Below, in pieces: positions 8,238-20,174 of a stretch of 64,000 nt of DNA. A model generated the notes under the pieces. The model had not been told where the DNA came from, searched no databases, and was given only the letters and a program-made list of their open reading frames with translations. Position numbers and translations under genes: made by a program. Origin of the DNA: Planctomycetaceae bacterium (GTDB lineage Bacteria; Planctomycetota; Planctomycetia; Planctomycetales; Planctomycetaceae). Numbering within the stretch: the stretch's first letter is position 1; each line of letters opens with the position of its first letter. The stretch spans positions 32,394 to 96,393 of the forward strand of contig JANSXP010000021.1 in assembly GCA_024742875.1 (NCBI GenBank), read 5' to 3'.

Positions 8238-10480
8238 TGGGATTCAATCTGCTCAATACCCCACTGGCCTGGGGCGCACTGGCGTTTTGCGTGCCGCTGA
8301 TTCTGCATATTCTCAACCGCAGCCGTTTTCGACGCGTCGAATGGGGCGCCATGCACCTGCTGGATTCGGTGGTGAAGGTCAATCACCGTCGCTTTCAGCT
8401 GGAGCAACTGTTGCTGCTTTTGGTGCGCTGCCTGATCCCCGCCATTCTGGCCTTCACCCTGGCGCGACCGGTCCTCACAGGCGCAGCAGCGCCGGCTGGA
8501 AACACGCCCACATCGCTGGTGGTTGTGCTGGACAACAGCTACTCGATGCAGGCCACTGACGAAACCGGCAGCCGCTACAAGGCGGCCGTCTCGGCAGCCA
8601 CAGACATCATCGCCGCCCTGCCGCGTGGCTCGGACGTGTCTGTAATTGCAGCGGGCGGCGCCGCGCACAGTCTGCTCGACACCCCCGTGTTCGATACCGA
8701 AGCGGTCTGCCGCAAACTCAGAGCGTCAGACGCCACTCTCGGCGCCGGTCAGTTTCGCGACTCGCTGACCGCCGCGCTGACCACGCTGGCCGGCATGAAC
8801 AACACACGACGCGAACTGGTCGTCATCAGCGACTTTCAGTCGGCCGACTGGGCGGACAGCACGCTCGCGGACGACATTTCCCGCCAGGCGTCCGCACTAT
8901 CCTTTCAGCCGGAACTGACCCTCCTTTCCGTCGCCAGTGACGTGGCCGAAAATATGGCGGTCGAGTCTATTCGCCTTCCTGCCGTCCCCGTCGGCAAAGG
9001 CCAGCCATTCCTCGTCCGCGCAGAATTGCGTAACCGCAGCACAACCTCCGGTCAGGTGACAGCGCGTGCCTTCGTGGAGATCGACGGCGACACCCAATCC
9101 GTCACGGACGTCGTCCTTGCGTCTGACTCAACGTCGCAGGTGACGTTTCCCGTCCAGATTGAAGAGCCAGGCTCTCACATCGTCACCGTGCGTCTGGACG
9201 TCGACGACAGCCTGCCGGCAGATAACCAGTCCAGTGTGGCCATTAACATTCGCGACAGCCTGGACGTTCTGCTCGTTGACGGGGACCCTTCCGCCGAGCC
9301 GCTGCAGAGCGAGACCGATTTTCTGTCCATTGCCCTGACCCCCTTTCATTTTGGCGGTCTGAAACTTTCCGATTTGATCGCCACCCGGACCGTTGCCGCC
9401 GACGGCAGTCTCAAATCACAGTTTGAACAAACGCCTGCCGCCATTGTGCTGGCCAACGTGCCGCGACTCACGGAGGCCCAGGCCAACGAACTGCAGCGGT
9501 ACGTTGAATCCGGCGGCGCTGTCCTGATCACGTGTGGCAGCCGCATGGACGTGCCGTGGTACAACACCCGGCTGTTTGACAACCGCAGCCTGCTGCCTGC
9601 ACGTCTGGGCGCGCTGAAGACCATCGACAGTGATCAGGACGGGGTTCACCTCCAGGCCCAGCGATTCGATCACCCGGCCCTGGACTATTTCAACGACCCC
9701 GCACACGGCGATCTGACCGCGGCCGAATTCCGCAAATGGTTTCAGCTGGCGACCGCTTCCGATGCCTCGACCGGCCTCGACACCGGGGCCACTTATCTGC
9801 CAACCCGCCTGGCTGACAGCCGCCAGGACGATCCGCGGGCGCAAGCCAGCGTACTGGCGCGACTGGCCACCGGCGACGCCCTGCTGCTGGAACGGCGCTG
9901 CGGAAAGGGTGTGGTGCTGATGCTCACCACCTCGTGTGATGACGACTGGAATGACCTGCCACTGCAGCCGTCGTTTGTGCCGCTGATGCAGCAGCTGGTG
10001 GCCACCATGGCCACACGACTGTCACCGCAGATCAATCTGCAGACTGGCGAAGCGGCCGTGTGCTTTTATCCCGCCACGGCAGAAGACACAGCGGACAGCA
10101 TTGCGCTCACGCTCACAAGGCCGGACGGCAGCCGCCAGCCGGTGACCGGCGAGCGCCAGGGAGATCGTTATGTGCTGAACTACGGCGACACACTGCAGCC
10201 GGGCGTTTACAGACTCACGGCCGCCGATCTGCCCACGGAGCACTTCGTCACCACCACCTCACGCGCAGAATCCAGCCTGTCAGGGCTGACAACCGAAGAG
10301 CTCGACTCCCTGGCCGGCGGAATGAATGCGGGCATCGTGAGCGATGCGACCGCCTACCTGAAGCAGGATCGCCTCCGTCGCAACGGCTGGGAAGTGTGGA
10401 AGATCGCGCTGGCGATCCTGCTCGTATTTCTGTTTCTGGAGCTGTTACTGCAGCAGAAATTCGCGGGGGTACGCTCATGA
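8237..10480 (+). CDS. BatA-like membrane vWA protein
   Basis: 747 residues from the ATG that overlaps the DUF58 stop; an upstream in-frame start at 8021 would lie inside the DUF58 gene and is rejected. The N-terminus is the aerotolerance BatA type (LLNTPLAWGALAFCVPLILH, then RRVEWGAMHLL), with a second span near 58-80. A vWA domain follows with DNSYSM at 99-104. The central part is beta-rich and would be periplasmic (CARDB-like adhesion fold is possible), and the chain ends in a membrane helix (IALAILLVFLFLELLLQ). A DVLLVDGDPSAEPLQSE stretch resembles the glutamine-amidotransferase-like fold common in planctomycete homologues. Likely part of the MoxR/DUF58 membrane complex. Confidence 0.88.
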   Translation: MGFNLLNTPLAWGALAFCVPLILHILNRSRFRRVEWGAMHLLDSVVKVNHRRFQLEQLLLLLVRCLIPAILAFTLARPVLTGAAAPAGNTPTSLVVVLDNSYSMQATDETGSRYKAAVSAATDIIAALPRGSDVSVIAAGGAAHSLLDTPVFDTEAVCRKLRASDATLGAGQFRDSLTAALTTLAGMNNTRRELVVISDFQSADWADSTLADDISRQASALSFQPELTLLSVASDVAENMAVESIRLPAVPVGKGQPFLVRAELRNRSTTSGQVTARAFVEIDGDTQSVTDVVLASDSTSQVTFPVQIEEPGSHIVTVRLDVDDSLPADNQSSVAINIRDSLDVLLVDGDPSAEPLQSETDFLSIALTPFHFGGLKLSDLIATRTVAADGSLKSQFEQTPAAIVLANVPRLTEAQANELQRYVESGGAVLITCGSRMDVPWYNTRLFDNRSLLPARLGALKTIDSDQDGVHLQAQRFDHPALDYFNDPAHGDLTAAEFRKWFQLATASDASTGLDTGATYLPTRLADSRQDDPRAQASVLARLATGDALLLERRCGKGVVLMLTTSCDDDWNDLPLQPSFVPLMQQLVATMATRLSPQINLQTGEAAVCFYPATAEDTADSIALTLTRPDGSRQPVTGERQGDRYVLNYGDTLQPGVYRLTAADLPTEHFVTTTSRAESSLSGLTTEELDSLAGGMNAGIVSDATAYLKQDRLRRNGWEVWKIALAILLVFLFLELLLQQKFAGVRS

Positions 10481-13191
10481 CGACGCTGCGTTTTGCGGGT
10501 GAGCTGCCGCTGATTCCCGGATTGCTGCTGGCGATAATCGTCGCCATCATGGCGTGGCGATTTTATCGACGGGAAAGTCGAGAACTGTCTCCAGCGATGC
10601 GGTGGCTGCTTCCAGGTCTGCGGGCCTCCGCGTTTCTGCTGGGAATCTTGATTCTCACCGGACCGGTTCTCCATCATCGCACCACGCTGGGCGAACCGGG
10701 CCGCGTCAAAGTCTACGTGGACGGCTCACAGAGCATGGGACTGGAAGACCGGCATCTGTCGCTGGATCGCAAACTGCGGATTGCCCGGCAACAGGGCTGG
10801 CTGGACGAAGGGCGTATCGACTTTTCACTGGCCGACACCGCTGACAGCCTGCAGCGACTGCACACCGAATGGAATCGCCAGACAGCCGAGTCCACACAGG
10901 CTCCCAAAGCCGCAGAAGAACTACTGGCCGCGCTGCAACAACTCGATACAACGGCCGTTACGACCGCCGATCCAGTCGCAGCCGTACGCCAGCAGCTGCA
11001 GCCGCTCTCCGAGGGCATCGTCGACACCGACGCAATCTCTCAGGTGAGCAGGTCACTGCAGGTTCTGATCAACACTGTCCGCAGCGAATTTGCCACGTCT
11101 GTGCAGCAGCGGCTGGCTGCCGACAGCGGTGCCATTGCGACATCACTGGATCTGTTTGACCAGTCGTCTCGCTGGCAGCGACTGCAGCGGGGACTGCAGT
11201 CAGCCGAAACTTCGCTCATTGCACAGCTGCGAGAGCACCATGACGTGGAAGTGATCACGCTGGCCGGTCACGAGGCACTGACCCAGGTGCTGCCACCAGC
11301 CGATGCCGTCGCCGGGAGCCAGTCGGATGCGACTCCGGAGATTCCCAACGCACCGCTAACTGACCTGACCAGTGGTTTGGCGTCGCAGCACACGGCGGTG
11401 CCGCAGGACACACGGCAGGCGGGGCGGTCTGCCGTCGTCCTGCTCACTGACGGACGGCACAATTCGGGCCCCTCACCCCTTGAGACGGCGCAGCTGATGG
11501 GCGCCGCGGGGACCCCGTTTTTCCCCGTATCGTTCGGTGCAGCCACGGCTCCGGGCGACCTGGTGCTCAAGTCCGCTCAGCATGCGGAATCCGTGTTCGC
11601 TGCCGACACACTGGCCGGCACACTGTTCTTTGACGACACCATGCCGCCCGGTCAGCCGATCACCGTTCGCATTCGTCAGCGGCAGGAAGTGGTCTGGGAG
11701 CAGTCATTGAACACCACCGGGCAAGGATCGCGCAGTCTGCCGTTTCAGTTCGCCGTGCAGCCGCTCGTTGATGCGTCCGGTCAGTGGCAGTCGGCCTCAG
11801 ACGACGTCCGCCAGCACAGTCTGCCTGTGGACCTGACGGCAGAAATCCTGCCCCTTCTGGAAGAAGCCGAGTCAGCCAATAACACCACCGCGCTGCGTGT
11901 GGCAGTGGTCACGCAGCCTTCCAGAATTCTCCTGCTCGACGGCCGGTCTCGCTGGGAGACACGCTATCTGCGAAACGCCTTTGAACGCGATTCACAGTGG
12001 AAGGTGAATGTGATCGTGGCGGGTCCCGGAACAGACACGCCCGAACTTCCGCGCGGCGACCAGCCAGGCCAGTTTCCTGCCACCAAAGAGAGCCTGCTGG
12101 ATTTCGATCTGATTATCCTGGGCGAACTGACGGCCAGTCTGCTGGCCGAACACGAGTACACCTGGATTCGCGAGTTTGTGCAGCAGCGGGGCGGTGGGCT
12201 GATTCTGGTGGACGGCAGTCGTCAGCGCCTGCGGGAACAAACGGCCGCCGGGCTGCTGGACCTGATCCCCGTGGAATGGACGCAGACGGCCAGCGAACGC
12301 GTCTCAAAGGCGCTGCAGCTGACAGCCGCCGGTCGCGGTCAGCCCGAACTGCTGCTGGCGGCCGCCGATGGCAATGAGCAACTGTGGTCACAGCTGCCAC
12401 CACCGCGACGCGTCATTCCTGTCACTCCGCTGGCCGACGCACAGGTGCTGGTGGAAGCGGCCTACGCGGACGACACCCGCCTGCCGGCGCTGATCACCCG
12501 GCAGTCCGGCGGAGGCCGTGTGCTGTACTTTGCCTGGGATGAAACCTGGCGATGGCGTTACAAGAACGCGGACACTTACCATCAGCGTTTCTGGAATCAG
12601 GTGGCCCGTTTTGTTATGCCGGAGCCCTTCGCCGCCAGTGACGACTATGTGTCGCTTGATGCCGGCAGCGTGGCTTACGACTTTGGTGATCGCGCCCAGA
12701 TCCGCGTGCAGCTGCGGGGAGCTGACGGCCGACCCGCGACAGACGCGACGGTGGACGCTCTGCTGCTGCAGGGCGGAGACGTGATTTCCACCGTCAGTCT
12801 GACGGCCGATGAAAATGTGCCCGGGCGCTATCGGGGCACCTCAGGCGAACTGCTGCAGTCCGGCCTGTATGAAGTCAGCGTGCGAGCGTCCGGCTACAGC
12901 AGCGATGCATTGAAGGCCCGCGCGTCATTCACCGTGCGGGCGGCCACATCAACCGAACTGACGGAAACATCGTGCAACGAGAGCCTGCTGCAGCAGATCG
13001 CGGTCGCATCCGGCGGAAGTTATCTGCGTGAAGAACAATTGAATCAGCTGCCCGCGCTGCTGCAGCCGCTCAGCGGCGGCCGGATCATCGAATCCGACAC
13101 AGTGCTGTGGCAAAGCTACTGGTGGTTTTCGGCCATTTTGCTGTTATTGACGGCCGAATGGTGGCTCCGCAAACGCGTCGGACTGCTGTAG
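10477..13191 (+). CDS. membrane vWA / glutamine-amidotransferase-like protein
   Basis: 904 residues from the ATG at 10477, which overlaps the previous stop (ATGA). The longer frame opening at 10060 lies over the preceding gene and is not used. Two N-terminal membrane spans (residues ~10-27 and 43-62) precede a vWA-like domain with DGSQSM and VVLLTDGRHNSG. The middle contains a class I glutamine-amidotransferase-like fold (ILLLDGRSRWETRYLRNAF, then LIILGELTASLL and GGLILVDGS), without an obvious catalytic Cys, so probably structural. A C-terminal span (WWFSAILLLLTAEWWL) closes the chain. It is the second large vWA membrane partner of the MoxR operon, and part of the same predicted envelope complex. 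Confidence 0.87.
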   Translation: MTTLRFAGELPLIPGLLLAIIVAIMAWRFYRRESRELSPAMRWLLPGLRASAFLLGILILTGPVLHHRTTLGEPGRVKVYVDGSQSMGLEDRHLSLDRKLRIARQQGWLDEGRIDFSLADTADSLQRLHTEWNRQTAESTQAPKAAEELLAALQQLDTTAVTTADPVAAVRQQLQPLSEGIVDTDAISQVSRSLQVLINTVRSEFATSVQQRLAADSGAIATSLDLFDQSSRWQRLQRGLQSAETSLIAQLREHHDVEVITLAGHEALTQVLPPADAVAGSQSDATPEIPNAPLTDLTSGLASQHTAVPQDTRQAGRSAVVLLTDGRHNSGPSPLETAQLMGAAGTPFFPVSFGAATAPGDLVLKSAQHAESVFAADTLAGTLFFDDTMPPGQPITVRIRQRQEVVWEQSLNTTGQGSRSLPFQFAVQPLVDASGQWQSASDDVRQHSLPVDLTAEILPLLEEAESANNTTALRVAVVTQPSRILLLDGRSRWETRYLRNAFERDSQWKVNVIVAGPGTDTPELPRGDQPGQFPATKESLLDFDLIILGELTASLLAEHEYTWIREFVQQRGGGLILVDGSRQRLREQTAAGLLDLIPVEWTQTASERVSKALQLTAAGRGQPELLLAAADGNEQLWSQLPPPRRVIPVTPLADAQVLVEAAYADDTRLPALITRQSGGGRVLYFAWDETWRWRYKNADTYHQRFWNQVARFVMPEPFAASDDYVSLDAGSVAYDFGDRAQIRVQLRGADGRPATDATVDALLLQGGDVISTVSLTADENVPGRYRGTSGELLQSGLYEVSVRASGYSSDALKARASFTVRAATSTELTETSCNESLLQQIAVASGGSYLREEQLNQLPALLQPLSGGRIIESDTVLWQSYWWFSAILLLLTAEWWLRKRVGLL

Positions 13192-13204
13192 GAGAATCAA
13201 TCGC

Positions 13205-16200
13205 ATGAGCACACAACTGGCCCCCCAGGTTTCTGACAAACTGCAGGAGTTTGCCCAGCGGCGATTTCGTCTGCGGCTTGTTCGCGTGGTCTGCGTGCTG
13301 CTGACAGCCCTGATTCCCGCGATATCGCTGGTTGCGTTTTGCGACTGGGGATGGGTTTTGACAGATCAGCTGCGGTGGATCCTCAGCGCCACGGCCTACG
13401 GTTTGTCGGCCGTGCTGACATGGTGGCTGGCTGGACGCCCTCTGTTGCGCCGCGATTCCACGGCCGAACTGGCAGCGCAGCTGGAATCCACCGACCCGGC
13501 GCTGCGAGAGCAGCTGCGTGCGGCCGTGGAACTTTCGACAGACACCCCCGATCAGGTACCTGATTCGGCCACGTTTCGCAGTCTGCTGCAGCAACAGGTG
13601 GGGCAGCAGATGGAAGAAGTGGCCGTGTCCCGCTCGCTGCCCGTGTCACTGATGAAACGCTGGCTGCAGGCCGCGTTTGTGGTCGTTGTGGTGGTTGCCT
13701 GCGTGTTGCTGTTCGGCGGGCCACGACTGCGAACTCTGGCCGTTCGCGCCATGCTGCCCATGGCCAATATCGATCGTGTGTCCCGCATTCAGGTGGAGGT
13801 GCTCGCCCCCACACCGCATTCTCAGATGATTCCGATGGACGAAACGGTGGCCGTTGTGGTGGCGACCTCCGGCGGACAGGTGGGCGAGGCGATTCTGGAG
13901 GTGCAGATCGGAGAGCAGCCACCAGAACAGATTGTTATGCGACAGCGGGCCGAGGGAGAGTTTGCCGCCAATCTGCACGTTGACGCGGAACGCATCGAGT
14001 ACCGCATCCTGGCCGGGGACGCCGTCACTCGCCGGCACACGATTTCAGGCCACCATCGTCCGAGCGTAACACAGTTCGAAAAGCGAATCCGCTATCCCGA
14101 ATACACCCGGCAGCCGGACGAAACACGCATTGAATCCACGGGAGACCTGATCGCACTGGGAGGCAGTCAGATCGACCTGTCGCTGACACTCAATCAGCGT
14201 GTGTCCGTGGCAGAACTGCACATTCTGCGCAGTGGCCAGGAACAGTCCGACACCGTCACGCTGGACCAGCAGGCCGACGGGACCTGGCGAACCACGGTCC
14301 CCGTGGAAGACGCAGCCCTGTACCAGGTGCACCTGGTTTCCGCCACGACACAGTTTGAGAATCCGTTCAGTCCCCGCTACGAGATACGTCCCATACCGGA
14401 CCTGATTCCCCGCGCGGGATTTGTGGATCAGCAGCAGACACAACTGCTGCTGCCGCCCAACGACATTCTCGCCCTGCGGGGGATGGCCGAAGACGACCTG
14501 CCGCTGGAAAGTCTGCAGCAGGAGTTCAGCATCAACGGCACCGACTGGGTGTCGGTGCCGCTGGAAGTCAGCCCGCTGCCTGCCCCGCAGACGGAAGAGT
14601 CTCAAACCGACGTACACCGTGTGCAGACGGCATGGAACTGGGACCTGCTTGGGCTCAATCTGCAAACCGGAGATCAGATCACGACACGCCTGGTGGCCAC
14701 TGATCGCAGGGGCAATCGGGGCGAATCGATTCCCCTGCAAATTGTCGTATCTGCGCCGGACTTCAATCCCGACCGTCACAAAGTCCTGCAGCAGCGGGCG
14801 TCTCTGATGCCGGCCGTGGAGCAGTTTGCCGCCACCGTGAAATCTCAGCAGCGGCGCGCAGAAGAAGTGACAAAGAAACTGCGGGAAGCCGTTCGTCGCG
14901 GTGGCACGGGTGCACTGGACACCGCGCAGACCAAACTGGATGTGGAAACGCTGCGGGAATGCGCCACGCGGATTGAGACAGCGGGCTTCACGCTACTGGA
15001 CCAGATCAACACTCTGCTGGCCGAACTCCCCCCGGGCACGTCCGCGTTTGAAGTGGATCTGACCGGTCGCGCGGTGGCCCGCATCAGCTACGATTTTGTG
15101 GGGCACATTCGCAGCGACGCCACCGACCTGCTGGCCAGTACCGATATCAAAGAGCAGCGGCCATGGGTGGCAGAACTCAACAACATGTTTCAGCGAGCCG
15201 GCACCGACGCGGAAGTGCTGTCCGGCAACTATCAGCATTTTATTTCGGCCGACATTCTGAACGCTTTGGCGACCGACATGCTGGCCATCAGGCAACAGCA
15301 GGAGCTGGTGCTCAACGCGCCCACTCAGTCATTCGAGCGACTGCGCCGACTGGAAACGGTCGTCCTCAACCAGCTGCGGGAGGTTGCCGATCTGGCCGAG
15401 TCGCAGCGGGCCGACATGCCCGATTTCCTCGTGCATCACCTCAACCAGCTGGTCGACTGGGCCGGCTCCTGGGAAGGGCGACTCGACCAGGCGATGGAAT
15501 CGGCCGACCGGCTGCCGGAACTGCAGCGGCATGTGAAAGACCTGACGCGGGAGATCAATGATCGTCAGCGCTACGCGGTCATCGATGGCGGCCTGCCTGG
15601 ACGATTGGTGCAGGCCAGAAACGACCTCGACAATCGTTCCGGCACTCTCATGGAACCACTCAACGACCTGGCCACCGACGTGGCCCGCGAAATTCAACTG
15701 CGTCAGCAGGCAGAGGATGCCAGCGACACACAAAGTGGCCGCGAACGAACGACCGAAGCAGATCAATTCGCGCAGCGGGCGAGCTGGCACGCCGGGGCCG
15801 CTCTGGAGCAGCTGCGAACACGCAGGCGACTGTCGCAATCGCGACTGGACAGCGATCGGCAGTTTGCTGCGGACGCCGGTCTGGCGCATCGGGCCGTCAG
15901 TGCGATCCTCGCTGCACATCGCGATGCGGAACCGGCAGACAGCACGGCCCACCCGGCGCTGCTCGATGTGACGCGGGCCTGGCGTGTGCTGGAAACCGGA
16001 CACGATTTTGCCCACCTGGAGCGACTGGTGGCCACGCTGATGGAATCCGAACGCTGGAACGCGCTGAAATCGGCGGGACGATTCCGCCACCCCAATGACT
16101 GGGAGGCCATCACCGGACAGCTCGATCAGGCGATTCGCAAACTGCCGCTGGCCGGACTCCACGGCGACGTGGTCCATCAGTACCAGCAGATGAGGTGGAC

Positions 16201-18955
16201 GCCCCCCATGCGGGAAGCAGACCGCAAACTGAAGCAGCGCCGCTGGCAGCGGGAGCGGATCGTCTCCGCCTCGGCCGATCTGTCTGAAGTGCACGCCATG
16301 CTCAGCGAGGCGCACGTTCCACTGCACGCCGCTATGGCCGCAGCGCGGGCCGTGATCGCACAGTATGCTCCCACCATTCCGGAGCTGGCCCGCGAGATTG
16401 CCGCCGACATTCGACAGCTGGAAGAGTCCTCCACCGAGGCAGCGGACGCCATTGGGCAGTCGGCTCCTGCGGGGGAACAGCTGGCGGATCTGCAGCGAGA
16501 ACAGGACCGCGTGAACGAAGAACTGGAGATGCTCCTGGACGCGATGGTCGAAGATGCCAACCAGCAGGACGTTGCTGAACAGGCACAGCGGGAGCGAGCG
16601 CGGGATGCGGACACGGCCATTGCGATGATCGAAGCCGAAGCGGCCGAAATGAATCTGCAGCTGGATCAGGCCCAACAGGCGGCTGCCAGAGACCAGGCCA
16701 ACCAAACGGCGCAGGAACTGGCTGAAGCGGCCGAGCAGCAGGAACGGACGGCCAGCACGCTGGAACAGCTGGCGGAACACTTCAATCGCATGGATGCCGG
16801 AGAAGACATCGCTCTGTCGCGAGCCGAGCTGCGACAGGCCGAACGCGACATGGGCATCGCCCGCCAGCTGGATCAGCAGTTCACTCCCGTGAATTCCAGC
16901 CAGACGCCCGCCGACGCACAGTCCCGCCTGGAAGAGCTGGAGCAGGAACTGCAGCGCAATCCGGCCATGCAGCAGGCGCTGTCTGAAATCGCCCAGGAGA
17001 CGGTTCAGGAGGCCGCCAGTGCCCTGGAGGATGCCGCGCGACAGGAACGCGAAATCCAGCAGGCCAATGAACGCTCCGACCAGCGTTTGCAGCAGCAGAA
17101 GGACGCGCTGCAAAAGTCCTTAAAGGACCTTGGTCAGCAGGCCGAGCAGCTGGGACGTACCATGGTCAATCAGGCAAAGTCGGCAGCCGACCAGGGCAAA
17201 TCCCAGCCTGCCAGTGACCAGCTCGAACGCGCACAGCAGCGGCTCGAGCAGGCGGCCCGCACGGCGAACACCGCCAGCAATGCCGATTTGCTGAGGGACC
17301 TGCAGCAGAAGGCGGCCGACGTCAAAAAGGCGGTCGACGACGCCGCCCAGGCTCTGGATGCGGGTCGACAGGCGGCTGACCAGGCACGCCAGACGCCCAC
17401 CACGGAGAACGCTCGTCAGCAACAGGACCAGAAACGCAGTGCCGAATCTCTGCAGAAGCGACTGGCCGATCAGTTACGACGTGAAGCCGATCAGAATGTT
17501 CGCAATCGGGACAATCGCGAGCGTCAGGAAGCGACCAATGTCCGCAATGCCGAACGCAATGAAAAACAGATCACCCAGCAGCTGAAGCGGATCGAACAGC
17601 AGTCTCAAAAACAGCCGGACAATCAAAGCCTTAAAAATCAGATTGGGCAGCTCACCAGTCAGCTGGAACGTGCCCAGACACAGACCGAAGCCATTCGTGC
17701 GCGTCGTGAGCAGGCGCAGCAGGCAGAGAACGAAGCACGGCAGCGATGCGCGGAGCTGAACGACCTGCCTGCCGGCAGCCTGGATGACGAAAATCCGATG
17801 GCGCAACTGTCTGAACGACTCGCCGCCGCAGCACAGAAACGCAACGAACAACTGCAGCAGAAAGCGGCCGAACTGGCCGAGCAGCTGGAGGACACCCAGG
17901 CGGGTGCGGCCACACCGCAGCAGCTGGCCGAAGCCACCGACCGGCAGCAGGGTGTTCAGCGGAACGTCGAAGACACGGCAGAGCGTGTCGCCCGGGCGGC
18001 GCGGCATGAGGCTCGTTTGAATAACGAGTCGGCCGCTCAGCAGCTGCAGCAGCAGGCAGACGCAATCAAAGGCGTTGCCACTGATGAAGTGGAACAGGCT
18101 GAGCGGCAACTCGCCGCCGCGGCAAAGGCCACCGAGCAGGCGGCGGAAGGCGGCGAGGGACGGCAAGACGCGCCACTGGACGCTGGCGGTGATTCCCAGG
18201 AGAACGACAGCGCCACGGCAGCTGCCGCTGTACAACAAACACAGCAGGCCAATGCGGCAGTCGCGCAGTCCGAGGAGGCCCTGCAGGCCCAAGCTGGCAC
18301 GCTTTCCGAACTGCAGGCGGGGCAGCAGGCCGCCAGCAGTCCGTCGGCGGCCGAAGGGCAGAGCTCAACGCAGTCCGGTCAACCTCAATCCGGTCAGCCT
18401 CAGTCCGGTCAACCTCAATCCGGCCAACCTCAGTCCGGTCAACCTCAGTCCGGTCAACCTCAATCCGGTCAACCTCAATCCGGCCAACCTCAATCCGGCC
18501 AACCATCCTTCACGCCGCAGCAAGCGGCGCAGGGCCAGCAACTTGCACAGGCCCTGGATGAACTGGACAGACAGACATCCGGTTCAGAGACCTCGCAGAC
18601 TCCCTCCGAATCCGCCGCTGCGATGGCTGCGGCGGCAGCTTCCATGGCACAGCAACGATCGCTGCGGCAGCAGGCGTCCAGTCAGGCCCAGTCGTCAACA
18701 CCTTCCTCTCCGAATGGCTTCGATGATCAGAGCGAACCCTCCCTTACCGGGCCGCAGGGCGCTTTTCGACTGACAGACGTCAACCGTCGCGACACGCAGA
18801 ACTGGGGCCAGCTCCGAGCACGGGATGCCGAAGATACGGTCAGCGGCGGTCGAGCTCAGGTTTCTGAGGAATACCGCCGCAGCGTGGAAGCGTACTTCAA
18901 AGTACTTTCCCGCCGCTCACGCCAGTCGGACTCGCGCCGCAGGGAATCACCATGA
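13205..18955 (+). CDS. giant Gln-rich coiled-coil membrane protein (DUF4175-like)
   Basis: 1,916 residues; start supported by TAGGAG 11 bases upstream. Two membrane spans lie near residues 28-48 and 57-77 and a third near 155-175 ([17 protein letters not shown]). The next ~400 residues are beta-rich and extracytoplasmic in style; from about residue 530 to 1700 the protein is almost continuous alpha-helical coiled coil with very high Gln, Ala, Glu and Arg content. Near the end is a perfect SGQPQ repeat (see 18374-18508), then a short conserved C-terminus ([19 protein letters not shown]). The layout resembles planctomycete DUF4175-type proteins coded beside MoxR operons; I infer a structural role in the envelope. 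Its stop overlaps the next start (ATGA). Confidence 0.8.
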   Translation: MSTQLAPQVSDKLQEFAQRRFRLRLVRVVCVLLTALIPAISLVAFCDWGWVLTDQLRWILSATAYGLSAVLTWWLAGRPLLRRDSTAELAAQLESTDPALREQLRAAVELSTDTPDQVPDSATFRSLLQQQVGQQMEEVAVSRSLPVSLMKRWLQAAFVVVVVVACVLLFGGPRLRTLAVRAMLPMANIDRVSRIQVEVLAPTPHSQMIPMDETVAVVVATSGGQVGEAILEVQIGEQPPEQIVMRQRAEGEFAANLHVDAERIEYRILAGDAVTRRHTISGHHRPSVTQFEKRIRYPEYTRQPDETRIESTGDLIALGGSQIDLSLTLNQRVSVAELHILRSGQEQSDTVTLDQQADGTWRTTVPVEDAALYQVHLVSATTQFENPFSPRYEIRPIPDLIPRAGFVDQQQTQLLLPPNDILALRGMAEDDLPLESLQQEFSINGTDWVSVPLEVSPLPAPQTEESQTDVHRVQTAWNWDLLGLNLQTGDQITTRLVATDRRGNRGESIPLQIVVSAPDFNPDRHKVLQQRASLMPAVEQFAATVKSQQRRAEEVTKKLREAVRRGGTGALDTAQTKLDVETLRECATRIETAGFTLLDQINTLLAELPPGTSAFEVDLTGRAVARISYDFVGHIRSDATDLLASTDIKEQRPWVAELNNMFQRAGTDAEVLSGNYQHFISADILNALATDMLAIRQQQELVLNAPTQSFERLRRLETVVLNQLREVADLAESQRADMPDFLVHHLNQLVDWAGSWEGRLDQAMESADRLPELQRHVKDLTREINDRQRYAVIDGGLPGRLVQARNDLDNRSGTLMEPLNDLATDVAREIQLRQQAEDASDTQSGRERTTEADQFAQRASWHAGAALEQLRTRRRLSQSRLDSDRQFAADAGLAHRAVSAILAAHRDAEPADSTAHPALLDVTRAWRVLETGHDFAHLERLVATLMESERWNALKSAGRFRHPNDWEAITGQLDQAIRKLPLAGLHGDVVHQYQQMRWTPPMREADRKLKQRRWQRERIVSASADLSEVHAMLSEAHVPLHAAMAAARAVIAQYAPTIPELAREIAADIRQLEESSTEAADAIGQSAPAGEQLADLQREQDRVNEELEMLLDAMVEDANQQDVAEQAQRERARDADTAIAMIEAEAAEMNLQLDQAQQAAARDQANQTAQELAEAAEQQERTASTLEQLAEHFNRMDAGEDIALSRAELRQAERDMGIARQLDQQFTPVNSSQTPADAQSRLEELEQELQRNPAMQQALSEIAQETVQEAASALEDAARQEREIQQANERSDQRLQQQKDALQKSLKDLGQQAEQLGRTMVNQAKSAADQGKSQPASDQLERAQQRLEQAARTANTASNADLLRDLQQKAADVKKAVDDAAQALDAGRQAADQARQTPTTENARQQQDQKRSAESLQKRLADQLRREADQNVRNRDNRERQEATNVRNAERNEKQITQQLKRIEQQSQKQPDNQSLKNQIGQLTSQLERAQTQTEAIRARREQAQQAENEARQRCAELNDLPAGSLDDENPMAQLSERLAAAAQKRNEQLQQKAAELAEQLEDTQAGAATPQQLAEATDRQQGVQRNVEDTAERVARAARHEARLNNESAAQQLQQQADAIKGVATDEVEQAERQLAAAAKATEQAAEGGEGRQDAPLDAGGDSQENDSATAAAAVQQTQQANAAVAQSEEALQAQAGTLSELQAGQQAASSPSAAEGQSSTQSGQPQSGQPQSGQPQSGQPQSGQPQSGQPQSGQPQSGQPQSGQPSFTPQQAAQGQQLAQALDELDRQTSGSETSQTPSESAAAMAAAAASMAQQRSLRQQASSQAQSSTPSSPNGFDDQSEPSLTGPQGAFRLTDVNRRDTQNWGQLRARDAEDTVSGGRAQVSEEYRRSVEAYFKVLSRRSRQSDSRRRESP
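18374..18508 (+). repeat. 15-bp in-gene tandem repeat encoding SGQP(Q/S)
   Basis: Nine contiguous 15-bp units of the form TCCGGYCARCCTCAR encode eight SGQPQ and one SGQPS. Units differ mainly at silent third positions (T/C, A/G), so the array is kept in frame but is not a recent perfect duplication. Length variation between strains would be expected. Confidence 0.95.
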
Positions 18956-20118
18956 CTTTGATAAGATCGCACACCGCCCCGCGGAAGCCAACGCCCCGAT
19001 TCGCCTGTCTCGTATCCACTGCAGCCGTTCTGCTGGCACTTGCCGGCGCGCCTGTGGCGGCCGACGAAGGCGTCGTCGAAGGCGCTGTCGAAGGCGCCGT
19101 CGATACGTCTGTTTCGCCATTTGAAAAAGACGACGTAGACCGCGCGGTGGATCGTGCGATTGACTTCCTGCTGCGACAGCAAAAAGACAACGGCGCCATC
19201 CATGATCGCGGTCATGACACCACAATGACGTCTTTGTCACTGATGGCCATGGCCAGTGTGGGCATCCAGCCGTCCGACCCCGACCGAAAGGGAAAAGCGA
19301 TGGCCCGAGCGCTCGATTTTGTGCTCTCGGAACAGCAGCAGGAGAAAGACGGCTACTTCGGGAAGAAAGACGGCTCCCGAATGTACGGCCACGGCATCAC
19401 CACCCTCATGCTCACCGAAATGCTGGGCATGGGGGCCACGGAGGAACAGGACCAGCGCATTCACCAGCGCTGCCAGAAAGGCATTGACCTGATCCTCAGT
19501 GCACAGAAAGTCGGCAAGTCGGTCAACGCGCAGGGCGGCTGGCGGTACACGCCAGGGTCCAGTGATTCCGATCTGTCTGCTTCAGTGTGGCAGTTGATGG
19601 CGCTGCGATCGGCGAAGAACGACGGACTGCAGGTCCCCGCTGACGCCATTGAACAGGCGGTCGAGTACCTTAAACGCTCCTACTCCGCCCCACTGGATCG
19701 CAACGGGCTGCCACGAACCGACAAGCCCGGCGGCTTTTGCTACGAGCCAGGCAAACGACACGCCAGCTTTACGATGACGGCTGCCGGTCTTCTGGCCATG
19801 CAGGTCTGTGGCGAATACGAGTCCCCGCTGGTGCAGGGCGCCGCTGACTACCTGCTGGCACGTCCGCCGAAATGGAACGAGCGTTTCTGCCTGTACGGCA
19901 CCTACTACTACGCTCAGGGCATGTATCAGCGTGGCGGCGATCACAGCGCCACCGCACGGCAGTTCGTCCAGAAACTGCTGCTCGAAAAACAGGAAGGCGA
20001 CGGATCCTGGCTGGCCTCTCGCGGAGAGGAACGCAACGTAGGCAAAGTCTATTGCACGTCGATGGCCGTGCTGAGCCTCTCCGTCAAATACCACTATCTG
20101 CCGATCTACCAGAAGTAG
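18952..20118 (+). CDS. secreted alpha/alpha-toroid (prenyltransferase/squalene-cyclase-like) protein
   Basis: 388 residues with a signal peptide (positively charged start, then [20 protein letters not shown]). The mature protein has repeated helical-pair motifs of the terpene cyclase/prenyltransferase toroid fold: [83 protein letters not shown]. The acidic DxDD motif of squalene-hopene cyclases is not present, so a cyclase activity is unlikely; a protein- or glycan-binding role is more plausible. Last gene of the MoxR operon, start overlapping the coiled-coil gene's stop. Confidence 0.85.
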   Translation: MTLIRSHTAPRKPTPRFACLVSTAAVLLALAGAPVAADEGVVEGAVEGAVDTSVSPFEKDDVDRAVDRAIDFLLRQQKDNGAIHDRGHDTTMTSLSLMAMASVGIQPSDPDRKGKAMARALDFVLSEQQQEKDGYFGKKDGSRMYGHGITTLMLTEMLGMGATEEQDQRIHQRCQKGIDLILSAQKVGKSVNAQGGWRYTPGSSDSDLSASVWQLMALRSAKNDGLQVPADAIEQAVEYLKRSYSAPLDRNGLPRTDKPGGFCYEPGKRHASFTMTAAGLLAMQVCGEYESPLVQGAADYLLARPPKWNERFCLYGTYYYAQGMYQRGGDHSATARQFVQKLLLEKQEGDGSWLASRGEERNVGKVYCTSMAVLSLSVKYHYLPIYQK

Positions 20119-20150
20119 GCAGCTATTGGCGGGATGTCGCCGCACGATAA

Positions 20151-20174
20151 GCGGGAGGCCTGATGCTCTCCCGC
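20151..20174. terminator. inverted repeat after the MoxR operon, no T-tract
   Basis: GCGGGAG and CTCCCGC arms (7 bp) around a 10-base loop, 33 bases after the toroid gene stop. There is no following T-run, so termination by it would have to be of a non-canonical kind. The rest of 20119-20306 holds nothing I recognise. Confidence 0.35.

Noticed and set aside
15329..17113. Long open frames antisense to real genes, such as 594 codons opposite the coiled-coil gene, 538 codons opposite the M24 gene and 414 codons opposite nrdA
   Set aside because: They have shadow-type composition, no family motifs and no RBS, and the sense genes are well supported.
18374..18508. CRISPR-like short repeats
   Set aside because: The units are contiguous 15-bp repeats without spacers and read in frame as SGQPQ inside a coding region.
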